64,000 nucleotides of DNA, from positions 248,001 through 312,000 of the forward strand of contig NZ_QJJJ01000003.1 of the NCBI RefSeq assembly GCF_003201865.1, in the 5' to 3' direction. The stretch's first letter is position 1. Every line of letters starts with the position of its first letter. The notes under the pieces are model-generated. The model had not been told where the DNA came from and did no database searches. It worked only from the letters and a program-made list of their open reading frames with translations. The translations under genes were made by a program, and so were the position numbers. Below, piece after piece: positions 52,735 to 60,337 of the stretch. The stretch comes from Methylobacterium sp. B4 (GTDB lineage Bacteria > Pseudomonadota > Alphaproteobacteria > Rhizobiales > Beijerinckiaceae).

Positions 52735-53139
52735 ATGTCCCAAATCACGACCCTGGCGCTCGCCGGCCTCGCCGCGACCGGTCTGACCATCGCGGCCGTT
52801 CCCTCCGCCGAGGCCGTGCCCCTGCCGGCCCTGAGCGCCGCCCAGGTCGGGGGCGCGACCACCACCGTCGACACCGTGGGCTGGCGCCGCGGCTATTATG
52901 GTGGCTATCACGGCCCCCGCTACGGATACGGCTATCGCCGCCGCAATGCCGCGGGCGCCCTGTTCGCAGGCGCGGCGCTGGGCCTGATCGGCGGTGCCAT
53001 CGCGGCCAGCGCCGCCCCGCGGTACTACGGCGGCTACGGCTACTACGATTACGGCTACGCCCGCCCGGTCGGCTATTACGGCTACGGCTATCCGGCCTAT
53101 GGCGGCTATTACGGCGGGTACTATCCCTACGGCTGGTAA
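52735..53139 (+). CDS. Exported Gly/Tyr-rich protein, 134 aa
   Basis: ATG 52735 follows TTGAGGAG. A signal peptide (residues 1-27, ending PSAEA) leads to a short region, a glycine-zipper-like helix (ALFAGAALGLIGGAIAASAA), then a tail of GYYGGY, GYGYPAYGGY and GYYPYGW repeats. The composition recalls structural or outer-surface proteins. An EcfG-type promoter and a strong terminator frame it as a single-gene unit. Confidence 0.75.
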   Translation: MSQITTLALAGLAATGLTIAAVPSAEAVPLPALSAAQVGGATTTVDTVGWRRGYYGGYHGPRYGYGYRRRNAAGALFAGAALGLIGGAIAASAAPRYYGGYGYYDYGYARPVGYYGYGYPAYGGYYGGYYPYGW

Positions 53140-53156
53140 TGGCGCCGTCCCATTCG

Positions 53157-53195
53157 AAAGCCCCGTCGCTGCCGCCCGGCCGACGGGGCTTTTTC
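53157..53195 (+). terminator. Rho-independent terminator
   Basis: AGCCCCGTCG (53159-53168), a 12-base loop and CGACGGGGCT (53181-53190) form a perfect ten-base stem followed by TTTTT. It begins 20 bases after the Gly/Tyr-rich gene stop and lies just before the TusA-like gene. Confidence 0.9.
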
Positions 53196-53214
53196 GTGCT
53201 ATGGCGGCCGCGTG

Positions 53215-53481
53215 ATGCGCGAGATCCCGGATGCCGGCACGGTCGAACTCGACCTCAGCGGCCTGAAATGTCCCCTGCCGGCCCTGCGCACCCGCAAGGC
53301 CCTGCGCGGGCTCGCGCCCGGCGCCCGGCTTGCCGTGACCTGCACGGATCCGCTCGCCGGGATCGACATTCCCAACGTCGTCCGCGAGGAAGGCGCCGCG
53401 CTGGAAGCGCAGGAGCGGCACGGCCCCGTCTCGCGCTTCCTGATCCGTCCCATCGCCCGGACGGATCACAGCCCTAGCTAG
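53215..53481 (+). CDS. TusA/SirA-family sulfurtransferase
   Basis: The 88-residue protein has the family motif LSGLKCPLPALRTRKAL with the active Cys. Members carry persulfide sulfur for tRNA thiolation, molybdenum cofactor and other routes. ATG 53215 is used; GTG 53212 precedes it directly. It starts 20 bases after a strong terminator, so it needs its own promoter, which must overlap that hairpin. Confidence 0.88.
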   Translation: MREIPDAGTVELDLSGLKCPLPALRTRKALRGLAPGARLAVTCTDPLAGIDIPNVVREEGAALEAQERHGPVSRFLIRPIARTDHSPS

Positions 53482-53551
53482 GGCTGGCCTCGACGCCATT
53501 CCGCCGCGCCCCGGGCCTCGATCCGGGCGCGCGCATCATCCCGGAGACGCC

Positions 53552-54118
53552 ATGCCCCCCGAGATTCGCGGCACCCGCACCGTCCACGATGGCTGGGCGA
53601 GTTTCCTCGTCGCCGAAGTGACGACGCCGGACGGCGCCGAGGTCTCCCGCGAGATCGAGGATCACGGCGAGGCCGTCTGCGTGCTGCCCTACGATCCCGA
53701 GCGCCGGGTCGCCGTGCTGATCCGCCAGTTCCGCGCTCCTCCCTTCTTCACGGCCGGCGTGCCGGACCTGCTGGAGGCTCCCGCCGGCCTGCTCGACGAG
53801 GCCGACCCGGAGGCCGGCGTGCGCCGGGAGGCCTACGAGGAGACGGGCCTGCGCCTGTCGCGCCTGGAATCCCTCTCCACGGTCTGGAGCATGCCCGGCA
53901 TCTCCACCGAGCGGATGCACCTCTATCTCGCCCCCTACACGGAGGCCGACCGCGAGGGACCCGGCGGCGGACTGGCCGAGGAGAACGAGGCGATCACCGT
54001 GGTCGAGATGCCGCTCGCCGAGCTCGCTGCGATGAGCGAGACCGGCGCGATCACCGACATGAAGACGCTGGTGCTGATTCTCGGCCTGCGCCTGCGCCGG
54101 CCCGACCTTTTCGCCTGA
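53552..54118 (+). CDS. Nudix hydrolase (NudK/ADP-ribose pyrophosphatase type)
   Basis: The 188-residue protein has a complete Nudix box, GLLDEADPEAGVRREAYEETGL, with REAYEE as the metal-binding core. The flanks (LIRQFRAPPFF and LLEAPAG before the box; MPGISTERMHLYLA after it) match GDP-mannose or ADP-ribose pyrophosphatases. It should clean up sugar-nucleotides. Exact substrate is not certain. Confidence 0.9.
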   Translation: MPPEIRGTRTVHDGWASFLVAEVTTPDGAEVSREIEDHGEAVCVLPYDPERRVAVLIRQFRAPPFFTAGVPDLLEAPAGLLDEADPEAGVRREAYEETGLRLSRLESLSTVWSMPGISTERMHLYLAPYTEADREGPGGGLAEENEAITVVEMPLAELAAMSETGAITDMKTLVLILGLRLRRPDLFA

Positions 54119-54232
54119 AGCCGGCGCGGGCCGACGCCCGGCTTGCGGGCGGGCGGGGTCGGTCTATCATCATGCGTCGAGCGGATCGGAGCGCGATCCG
54201 AAAAATGGCTCCGCCGCGCGGGAGATGCGCCC

Positions 54233-54367
54233 ATGTCGTTCTTCATCGGGATTGCCGGCCCCTGGCTCGTGGTCTCCTTCCTGCTCCTGATGTGGCACCG
54301 GCGCGAAGAGGAGCGCCCCGTCCAGGCCGTGAGCGCCGAGCCGGGCGGATACCCGCCCCGGGCATAG
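54233..54367 (+). CDS. Small single-helix membrane protein, 44 aa
   Basis: ATG 54233 has GGGAGA upstream. The sequence MSFFIGIAGPWLVVSFLLLMW is one membrane helix, followed by a basic and polar tail (HRREEERPVQAVSAEPGG). It is short, but the hydrophobic/charged layout and ribosome site favour a real small membrane protein. Function unknown. Confidence 0.5.
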   Translation: MSFFIGIAGPWLVVSFLLLMWHRREEERPVQAVSAEPGGYPPRA

Positions 54368-54582
54368 CGTCCTTCCCCCCTCCCCCATCCTTCGCGGCGT
54401 CGGCGGTCCGGCCGTCCGCACCGCGGCGAACCAACGCCCACGCCACGGGTTGTCGAGGCTCTGCGCCCCGCCGCGGCCCGACGAACCGGCTTGTCCGGAG
54501 CGCCCCGGCGATCCCGCGCGTTTCGTTCGCACAGGGCGCCCCTGCCCGTCCCCGGCGGGGGCGCCGAAGTTTGGAGTGAAGC

Positions 54583-54984
54583 ATGGACATCGCCCTCGAC
54601 AAGGTCTCCGAGATCATCCTGCGGCTGCGGGCGATCGAGGCGAAGGAGGGCCCGACCGATCCGGATTCGGGATCGAACCCGACCGATGACGGTGCGACCG
54701 ACGTGCTGGTGAGCGGAACCGACGACGCCACCGAGCAGGAACTCCGCAGCATGATCGCCGGGCTCAACGAGGACGAGCGGGCCGATCTCGGAGCGCTGCT
54801 CTATATCGGCCGCGGCGATTACGAGGCGGCAGAATGGGGCGAGGCGGTCCGCTTCGCCAAGGAGCGCGAGGCTGCGGGCGACACGGTGATGCGCGAGCTG
54901 CTCGGCTCGCCGGATGCCGGATCGCTGCTCGACGAGGGCCTCGACGCGCTCGGCATCAGCCTCGACGTGTCGGACGCGACCTGA
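54583..54984 (+). CDS. DUF3775 family protein
   Basis: The 133-residue acidic protein has the pattern of DUF3775: ALDKVSEIILRLRAIEAKEG at the start, then EQELRSMIAGLNEDERADLGALLYIGRGDYE, and FAKEREAA. Members are widespread in Alphaproteobacteria with unknown function. The start ATG follows TGGAGTGAAGC. A hairpin follows the gene. Confidence 0.8.
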   Translation: MDIALDKVSEIILRLRAIEAKEGPTDPDSGSNPTDDGATDVLVSGTDDATEQELRSMIAGLNEDERADLGALLYIGRGDYEAAEWGEAVRFAKEREAAGDTVMRELLGSPDAGSLLDEGLDALGISLDVSDAT

Positions 54985-55003
54985 GCCGGCGGCTCCGGAA
55001 ACG

Positions 55004-55040
55004 AGAACGGCCCGGACGCAAGGCGTTCCGGGCCGGTTCC
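55004..55040. terminator. Hairpin between convergent DUF3775 and PLA2-like genes
   Basis: GGCCCGGA (55009-55016) pairs with TCCGGGCC (55027-55034), extended by imperfect GAAC/GGTTC ends. It lies between two converging genes and may stop both. Confidence 0.5.
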
Positions 55041-55059
55041 TGACGTCAATGGTCGGTGC

Positions 55060-55500
55060 TCAGGGCTCGCAGGCCAGCACCTTCGCGCCCATGGCGACGA
55101 ATTCCGCCGTCGAGCGCAGATCCTCGCGGACCCGCGGCGAATGCGCGACGAGGGAGGCCTCCCGTTCCAGCTGATCGTTGCAGGAGCAGGTCGGCAGACC
55201 CTGCCCCACCGGGGGCGAGCAGGCATCGTGATGCATGCAGGCCCGGTCGAGGGCGTCGACCGGGGCAAGGCCGGCGCCGCGGCTGCCCGGGCCGCAGTAA
55301 TTGCCGTGGAACACCAGGGCACCCTTGGGCAGCCCCTTGCCGAGAGCGGGGGCGGCCGGAGCCTCGATGGCCGCCGCCTCCTCCTCGGGAACGGCGATGG
55401 TCTGGGCCGAAACCGTCAGCGGCGCGAAGCCGACGAGGGCGGCGGAGAGACCGAGGATCAGAGGGAGGCGCCGGTTGGTGCGGTGCGAAGAAAAGGCCAA
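55060..55500 (-). CDS. Exported phospholipase A2-like protein
   Basis: The 146-residue protein is best started at TTG 55500, with GGAG nine bases upstream and a normal signal peptide (RRLPLILGLSAALVGFAPLTVSAQ). An ATG at 55614 would place 38 extra residues before it. The mature part carries the PLA2 features: calcium loop YCGPG (residues 68-72) and catalytic CMHHDAC with His91 and Asp92, plus further cysteines (TCSCND). It may cleave phospholipids at the periplasm or outside. Activity is inferred. Confidence 0.75.
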   Translation of the reverse strand: MAFSSHRTNRRLPLILGLSAALVGFAPLTVSAQTIAVPEEEAAAIEAPAAPALGKGLPKGALVFHGNYCGPGSRGAGLAPVDALDRACMHHDACSPPVGQGLPTCSCNDQLEREASLVAHSPRVREDLRSTAEFVAMGAKVLACEP

Positions 55501-55641
55501 GGTTAAACGCTCCGTTCGAAATGCTCCCCTCACAGCCGCCGGCGGGATCCCATCCCGCGATCGAAAAAGGCTGCGCCGTTCAAACGGTTTCTTCCGGCTT
55601 AAGTTCACTCGCACTGCACCATCGGCCGTCCCGGCGGACGA

Positions 55642-56379
55642 TCAGAACCGATAGTTCAGGCCGCCGCGCACGAGGCCGAATCCCGATTCCGAGCGGCCGG
55701 TGCCGTAATAGGCGGGGACGGTTGCGTCGTAGACGGTCACGCCGGAGCTGCGCTTACCCAGATCGACGTAGAGCCCTTCGACCTTCACCGAGATGTGGTC
55801 GGTCAGGGCATATTCGACGCCGCCGCCGGCCGCGAAACCGAGCCGCGCCGTGTCGGGCAACGTGGCGGCATAGGCGGAGGCGTAGGGGGAGGCGCTTCCA
55901 CCGCCATAGGCGAAGCCCCCCGTGCCGTAGACGAGCCAACGGTCGAAGGCGTAGCCGAGGCGCCCGCGCACGGTGCCGAACCAGTCGAGGCTCGGCGCGA
56001 CGCCGTAATAGGGCGTGGTACCGATGGTGCCGTCGCCCCGGCGGCCGAACGTGGTGCCCTGGAAATCCGCCTCGGCGCCCAGCACCCAGCCCGAGCCGGG
56101 CGTGATCTGATAATTGTAGCCGATCTGACCGCCGCCGACGAAGCCGCCGCTGCCGCCGCTGCCGGTCACCGTGCCGTAGGTGGCGTCCGTGAAGCTCGAT
56201 GACCCGCCGCGGAAGCCGTAGCCGGCATTGGCGCCGACATAGAAGCCGGTCCAGGTGAAGACGGGTGGGGCCGGCGGGAGCGGGGGTGCCGCGCGGCGCG
56301 GAAGGTCGGCGGCGCCGGCCCCGGTCGCGACGAGGAAGCCGGTCAGGGCCGGCAGCAGCGAGCGTCGGATCATGGTCAT
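55642..56379 (-). CDS. Outer-membrane beta-barrel protein (porin family, Omp25/RopB type)
   Basis: The 245-residue protein has a signal peptide (RSLLPALTGFLVATGAGAADLPRRAAPP) and a Pro-rich linker, then a beta-barrel starting FTWTGFYVGANAGYGF, with GGQIGYNYQITPGSGWVLGAEADFQ and a C-terminal RGGLNYRF ending in Phe, the assembly signal for outer-membrane proteins. This matches the eight-stranded Omp25-like barrels of Rhizobiales. Confidence 0.93.
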   Translation of the reverse strand: MTMIRRSLLPALTGFLVATGAGAADLPRRAAPPLPPAPPVFTWTGFYVGANAGYGFRGGSSSFTDATYGTVTGSGGSGGFVGGGQIGYNYQITPGSGWVLGAEADFQGTTFGRRGDGTIGTTPYYGVAPSLDWFGTVRGRLGYAFDRWLVYGTGGFAYGGGSASPYASAYAATLPDTARLGFAAGGGVEYALTDHISVKVEGLYVDLGKRSSGVTVYDATVPAYYGTGRSESGFGLVRGGLNYRF

Positions 56380-56401
56380 CTCTCTTGCGGGTGGGACTGG
56401 T

Positions 56402-56608
56402 TCAGAGCGCGAGCAGCAGCAGGCCGACCACGAGGACGGCCAGCAGCAGGCAGAGTGCGAAGTCGATCACCGTCTCGCCGCCGCAGGCCTCACCTGCGCC
56501 GCGGATGCCTGGGCGGCCCCGCGGCGGCCGAGCGGGATACGGGCGCGGCCGGATTCGGCTCGCGGCGAGACCGGCGGTTGGAAAGCTCGTCGGGAACGCG
56601 GTCCTCAT
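56402..56608 (-). CDS. Possible small protein with C-terminal membrane helix, 68 aa
   Basis: ATG 56608 overlaps the stop of the next gene upstream in an ATGA arrangement. The N-terminal 45 residues are basic, Pro/Arg/Gly-rich and the C-terminus is a strong helix (VIDFALCLLLAVLVVGLLLLAL). A shorter 22-residue form from GTG 56470 would be just that helix. Evidence is the coupling and the membrane helix only. Confidence 0.35.
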   Translation of the reverse strand: MRTAFPTSFPTAGLAASRIRPRPYPARPPRGRPGIRGAGEACGGETVIDFALCLLLAVLVVGLLLLAL

Positions 56609-56892
56609 CGCGCGTTCCCCCGAAGCCCGGCGAGACGCAGGGAGGCGGCGGGATCCGATGGGGCAGCCGGGCTCGCGGCCCCTGCCGAAGCGCCACGCGC
56701 CGGACCGGGCCCGACGACGAGCTCCGAGAAGGCCGGCAGGGCGAGGGCGGCGGCGAGAATCGCGGCGAGCGTGGCGGCACGGATCAAGGGACGGGCGGAG
56801 GCGTCCAAGACCGGTGCGGAGCACGCCGTAAGCCGCAACGGCGCATCGCCCGCTCCCAGGGAAGGCCTCAATTCGATCGTGATGGCGTCCAT
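56605..56892 (-). CDS. Possible small membrane protein, 95 aa
   Basis: ATG 56892 has GAGG upstream. A polar N-terminus (MDAITIELRPSLGAGDAPLRLTA) is followed by one helix (AATLAAILAAALALPAF) and an Ala/Pro-rich tail. It is divergent from the DUF6502 gene and shares the palindrome at 56910-56928. Its last codons overlap the 56402 gene's ATG. Function unknown; coding status is moderate. Confidence 0.42.
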   Translation of the reverse strand: MDAITIELRPSLGAGDAPLRLTACSAPVLDASARPLIRAATLAAILAAALALPAFSELVVGPGPARGASAGAASPAAPSDPAASLRLAGLRGNAR

Positions 56893-56909
56893 CGATGCCT
56901 CGGCACTTG

Positions 56910-57014
56910 CGTGGGAAAATTTACCACGAAGCTTTACCGTGTGCAAAAATCCCACGTCAACGGAATATCGAGCGGCCGAGGTGCGTCGGCGCACGTTGTG
57001 GGATTGCGTCCCAC
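56910..57014. promoter_or_regulatory. Repeated palindromic operators GTGGGA-N5-TMCCAC
   Basis: GTGGGAAAATTTACCAC (56911-56927, one arm mismatch; CG bases extend it to 56910-56928) and GTGGGATTGCGTCCCAC (56998-57014, perfect) share one design of 17 bases. A lone half-site TCCCAC lies at 56950-56955. The first is 18 bases upstream of the 56892 start and the second 23 bases upstream of the DUF6502 start, so one regulator likely controls both directions. Confidence 0.6.
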
Positions 57015-57037
57015 GGCAGCGCGCTTACACTCGGGGC

Positions 57038-57904
57038 ATGTCTCAGGAGACCGAATCCGCGCCGCTGGACGGTGGCGCCCTGCACGGGCCCGTGGCGCGC
57101 TTGCTGCGTCCGCTCGTGCGCCTCCTGGTCCAGCGAGGCATCACCTTCCCGGCGCTGACGAACCTGCTGCGCGAACTCTACGTGAACGTGGCCGAGTACG
57201 ATTTCGCCCTGCCCGGCAAGGAGCAGACCGACAGCCGGGTCAGCCTGCTCACCGGCATCCACCGCAAGGAGGTGCGCCGCCTGCGCGGAGCGGGTGCCCC
57301 GGTGAGCCGAGTCCCCGCCACCGTGTCCCGCACCGGCCGGATCATCGCGCGCTGGGTCGCGGCACCCGAATTCACCGACGGCGAGGGCCGGCCGCTGCCG
57401 CTGCCGCGCTCCGCCGAAGGAGACGCGCCCTCCTTCGAGAGCTTGGTGGAGGGCGTGACCAAGGACGTGCGCCCCCGCGCCGTGCTCGACGAATGGCTCG
57501 ATCGCGGCGTGGCCGTGCTCGACGAGAGAGGCCGCGTGCACCTGCTCGAGGCGGCCTACCTGCCCCGCGGCGGCGCGGAGCCGCAGCTCTACTATTTCGG
57601 GCGCAACCTCCACGACCATCTCGCGGCGGCGGCGGAGAACATCGCCGCCCCCTCGCCCCGCTTCTTCGAACGGGCGGTGCATTACGACGGCCTGTCCGAG
57701 ACGCTGGCCGCACAGCTGGAGGCGCGCTCGCGGGAGATCGCCATGGGGGCGCTGAAGCAGGCCAACGCCGAGGCGCACGCCGCCTGCGCCGACGACGCGG
57801 GCGGGCGCCATCGCTGGAACTTCGGCATCTACATCTACCGCGAGGACGTGCCGGCACGCGAGGCGGAACCCGCTGCCGAGGCCGAGCGGGGCCGCACGCC
57901 TTGA
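57038..57904 (+). CDS. DUF6502 family protein with HTH-like segment
   Basis: The 288-residue protein starts at ATG 57038. The N-terminal part (RLLRPLVRLLVQRGITFPALTNLLRELYVNVAEYDF) and TDSRVSLLTGIHRKEVRRLRG look like a winged-helix DNA-binding unit (residues 70-95 as the recognition region). The rest (residues 120-270) is the family-specific domain with QLYYFGRNLHDHLAAAAENI. It probably represses its own operon through the palindrome upstream. It overlaps the DUF5666 gene by four bases. Confidence 0.75.
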   Translation: MSQETESAPLDGGALHGPVARLLRPLVRLLVQRGITFPALTNLLRELYVNVAEYDFALPGKEQTDSRVSLLTGIHRKEVRRLRGAGAPVSRVPATVSRTGRIIARWVAAPEFTDGEGRPLPLPRSAEGDAPSFESLVEGVTKDVRPRAVLDEWLDRGVAVLDERGRVHLLEAAYLPRGGAEPQLYYFGRNLHDHLAAAAENIAAPSPRFFERAVHYDGLSETLAAQLEARSREIAMGALKQANAEAHAACADDAGGRHRWNFGIYIYREDVPAREAEPAAEAERGRTP

Positions 57905-59313
57905 GCCGCCCGAACCCGACCCGCCGGGGTCTGCTGGCGCTGCTGGCCGGCACCGCCCTGTGGCGGCCCCAACCCGCTTGGCCGCAGGCGGACGACATGC
58001 CGTCCGACCGCGGCATCGGCGGCACGGGGGCGCGCCCCAGCGAGGAGGAGAATCCGGGCGGCGACCGCGGCATCGGCGGCACGGGCGTGATCGGCACGAT
58101 CCGCCGCTTCGGCTCCATCGTCGTCAACGACCTGCGCATCGCCTACCCGGCCGACGTCCGGGTGCGCATCGACGGCGTGCCGGCCCGCGCCGCCGATCTG
58201 AAGGTCGGTCACGTCGTGCGCGTGGTGGCCCGCGACGCCGAGGGCGGCCTCTCGACCCGCGCCATCGACGTGACGAGCGAGGTGATCGGCCCGGTCGAGG
58301 CCGTCGCCCGCGGCCGGCTCACGGTGCTCGGGCAGAGCGTCGCCACCGCGGGGATCGCGAAGGCGAAAACCTTCGCCCTGGGCGAGCGCGTCGCGGTGAG
58401 TGGGCTGCGGCGCCCCGACGGCACCATCGTCGCGAGCCTGATCGAGCCCCGCCCCGAGGCCCCCGCCCGCCTCGCCGGCCCGGTGCGGCGCGGCCGGGAC
58501 GGCAGCCTGCGCATCGGCGGCCTGCGGCTCGACGGGCTGGCGCCGGCCCTCGTCGGCCGGCGCACCCTCGTGGAGGGCGAGGCGGGTGCAGCCGGCCTGA
58601 GAGTCGTCGCGGTCCGCGATCTCAGCCGGCCCTTCCCGGCGGGGCTCACCCGCGCCTCCATCGAGGCCTACGTCGCACGGGCCGACGGCGGGCTACGGCT
58701 CGGCTCGGGCCTCTCGGTCTCGGGCCGGATCGATCCCGCGGCGCTTCCCCGGGGCGGACGCCCCGCCGTGATCGAGACCGACATCGGCCGCGACGGCCGC
58801 ATGCGGGTGGAAGCGGTGCGCGGCGACGGACCGGGACGGGGCGGGCCGGGATCGGGTGGGCCGGGAACGGGCGGGCAAGGTATCGGTGGGCAAGGCCCGA
58901 GCGGACAGGGGCCGGCCGGACAAGGCAGGGGCGATCGCAGTCCCCGTGGCAGCGGCCCCGCCGGCTCCGGCGGTGCGCAGAATCCTGCCGGCTCGGGACG
59001 CGGCGGTGCGGGCGGCGGAGCCCCCTCCCCCCGCCCGGGCGGCGATGCCGGCGGCTTCGGCCCCGTTCGCGGCGGCTCCTCGATGCCCGGCGGCTATCCG
59101 ATCGACACCCGGCCGGCCCCCGGATCGGCGGGCTCCGGGCCTGGCGGCTTCGGCGGCGCGTTCGGCGGACCCGGGGGAAGCCCCGGAGGCGGCCTCGGCG
59201 GCGGCTTCGGCCGGCCGGGCGCTGGCCCGGGCGGGTTCGGCGGGGGCGGGGGACCGGGCGGGTTCGGTGGTGGTCCGGGCGGAGGTGGGCCGGGCGGGGG
59301 CGGCCCGCGCTGA
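57901..59313 (+). CDS. Exported DUF5666-type protein with long Gly-rich tail
   Basis: The 470-residue protein starts at TTG 57901 overlapping the DUF6502 stop. A twin-arginine signal (PTRRGLLALLAGTALW) suggests Tat export. Residues 30-300 hold repeated small beta units of the DUF5666 kind (VIGTIRRFGSIVVNDLRI, GPVEAVARGRLTVLGQ, GPVRRGRDGSLRIGGL). From about 305 to the end is a Gly/Pro/Gln/Ser-rich tail of GxG units. It forms a two-gene unit with DUF6502, a pairing seen in other Proteobacteria. Confidence 0.78.
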   Translation: MSRPNPTRRGLLALLAGTALWRPQPAWPQADDMPSDRGIGGTGARPSEEENPGGDRGIGGTGVIGTIRRFGSIVVNDLRIAYPADVRVRIDGVPARAADLKVGHVVRVVARDAEGGLSTRAIDVTSEVIGPVEAVARGRLTVLGQSVATAGIAKAKTFALGERVAVSGLRRPDGTIVASLIEPRPEAPARLAGPVRRGRDGSLRIGGLRLDGLAPALVGRRTLVEGEAGAAGLRVVAVRDLSRPFPAGLTRASIEAYVARADGGLRLGSGLSVSGRIDPAALPRGGRPAVIETDIGRDGRMRVEAVRGDGPGRGGPGSGGPGTGGQGIGGQGPSGQGPAGQGRGDRSPRGSGPAGSGGAQNPAGSGRGGAGGGAPSPRPGGDAGGFGPVRGGSSMPGGYPIDTRPAPGSAGSGPGGFGGAFGGPGGSPGGGLGGGFGRPGAGPGGFGGGGGPGGFGGGPGGGGPGGGGPR

Positions 59314-59347
59314 GCCGGCGGGGCTCTCGTACGGCTCGGGCAGCGGG

Positions 59348-60040
59348 TCAGCGGCTGCGCAGGATCAGCCGGTCGCCCCGGACCTCGTAGGAGGGCAGCC
59401 GCGTGAGGAAGCTCTGCCCGAGCAGGTTGACGGTCAGCACGCCGGGCCGGCTCACCATGGCGTCGACGTTGCGCTCGGTGATCGGCCCGACGGTGATCGA
59501 GTCGAGCCGGATCGGGGCGGTGAGCGCGGTGCCGTTGGCGGTCGAGACCCGCTGGGTGAAGGCGCTCTCCGGCGGGCGGATGCCGAGCGCCGCGGCGCTC
59601 TCGGCGGTGAGCACGACGCTGCTCGCCCCCGTATCGAAGACGAAGCGCTGCTCCCGGCCGCCATTCACCTCGGCCAGGACCGCGAAATCGCCGTCCGAAC
59701 GGCGCGTGATCGTCACTTCGCCGCCGGGGCCGACCACGGCAGTGCCGGGGCGCAGGGCCCCGACCAGACCTGCGCCGACCCGCTGCGCGTCGTCGCGATA
59801 GGCGTAGCCCGCCACGAGCACCGCGCCGATGGCGAGCCAGATCAGGATCGAGCGCAGGGTCGCGCCCGGCATCGCCAGCGCCTGACGCCAGCGGCCGGCG
59901 GTGAGCAGGATCAGCAGCGCGCCCATCGAGACGAGGCCGGCGAGCTGATCCGAATCGAGCCCCATCACGGGGCCGCCGTCGTGGTTGGCGACCAGGACGA
60001 CGAGGCCGATCCCGAGGATGGCGAGCCCGAGCCACATCAT
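59348..60040 (-). CDS. Membrane-anchored retropepsin-like aspartic protease (TIGR02281)
   Basis: The 230-residue protein has three N-terminal membrane helices (residues 1-20, 35-48, 63-80), and a retroviral-type aspartic domain with the single active motif FDTGAS (Asp136) and the typical VVLTAESAAALG. Such proteins act as homodimers in the periplasm or membrane. ATG 60040 overlaps the DUF1289 stop in an ATGA arrangement. The substrate is unknown. Confidence 0.85.
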   Translation of the reverse strand: MMWLGLAILGIGLVVLVANHDGGPVMGLDSDQLAGLVSMGALLILLTAGRWRQALAMPGATLRSILIWLAIGAVLVAGYAYRDDAQRVGAGLVGALRPGTAVVGPGGEVTITRRSDGDFAVLAEVNGGREQRFVFDTGASSVVLTAESAAALGIRPPESAFTQRVSTANGTALTAPIRLDSITVGPITERNVDAMVSRPGVLTVNLLGQSFLTRLPSYEVRGDRLILRSR

Positions 60041-60249
60041 CGCGTGAGTGCCCCTCGCCCCGGATAGGCCCGGCGCAGCCGCTCGGGCAGGAGCGCCATG
60101 ATCGCCAGCCGCCGCGATTCGGGCAACGAGCCCCACAGGCCGATCTCGTCGCGGGTGCGTCCGCAGCCCTCGCACAGGCCGCTTGCGGCATCGAGCACAC
60201 AGACCTTGGTGCAGGGGCTGGAAGGTTTTTGGGAAGGGATCGCCGTCAT
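60037..60249 (-). CDS. DUF1289 family protein, 70 aa
   Basis: Four cysteines in CTKVCVLDAASGLCEGCGRTRDEIGLW form the hallmark DUF1289 motif, probably an iron-sulfur or zinc site. The C-terminal helix LPESRRLAIMALLPERLRRA is typical. It overlaps the aspartic protease gene, and the two are translationally coupled. The partner of this family is not known. Confidence 0.88.
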   Translation of the reverse strand: MTAIPSQKPSSPCTKVCVLDAASGLCEGCGRTRDEIGLWGSLPESRRLAIMALLPERLRRAYPGRGALTR

Positions 60250-60337
60250 CGCCTGCGCAGATGGGGCGGAGCGGGGCCGTGAATCAAGGGCTTTGCCGAC
60301 GGCTCCTTTCGTCCCAGGCGTTGCGCGGGCGGTCCGC

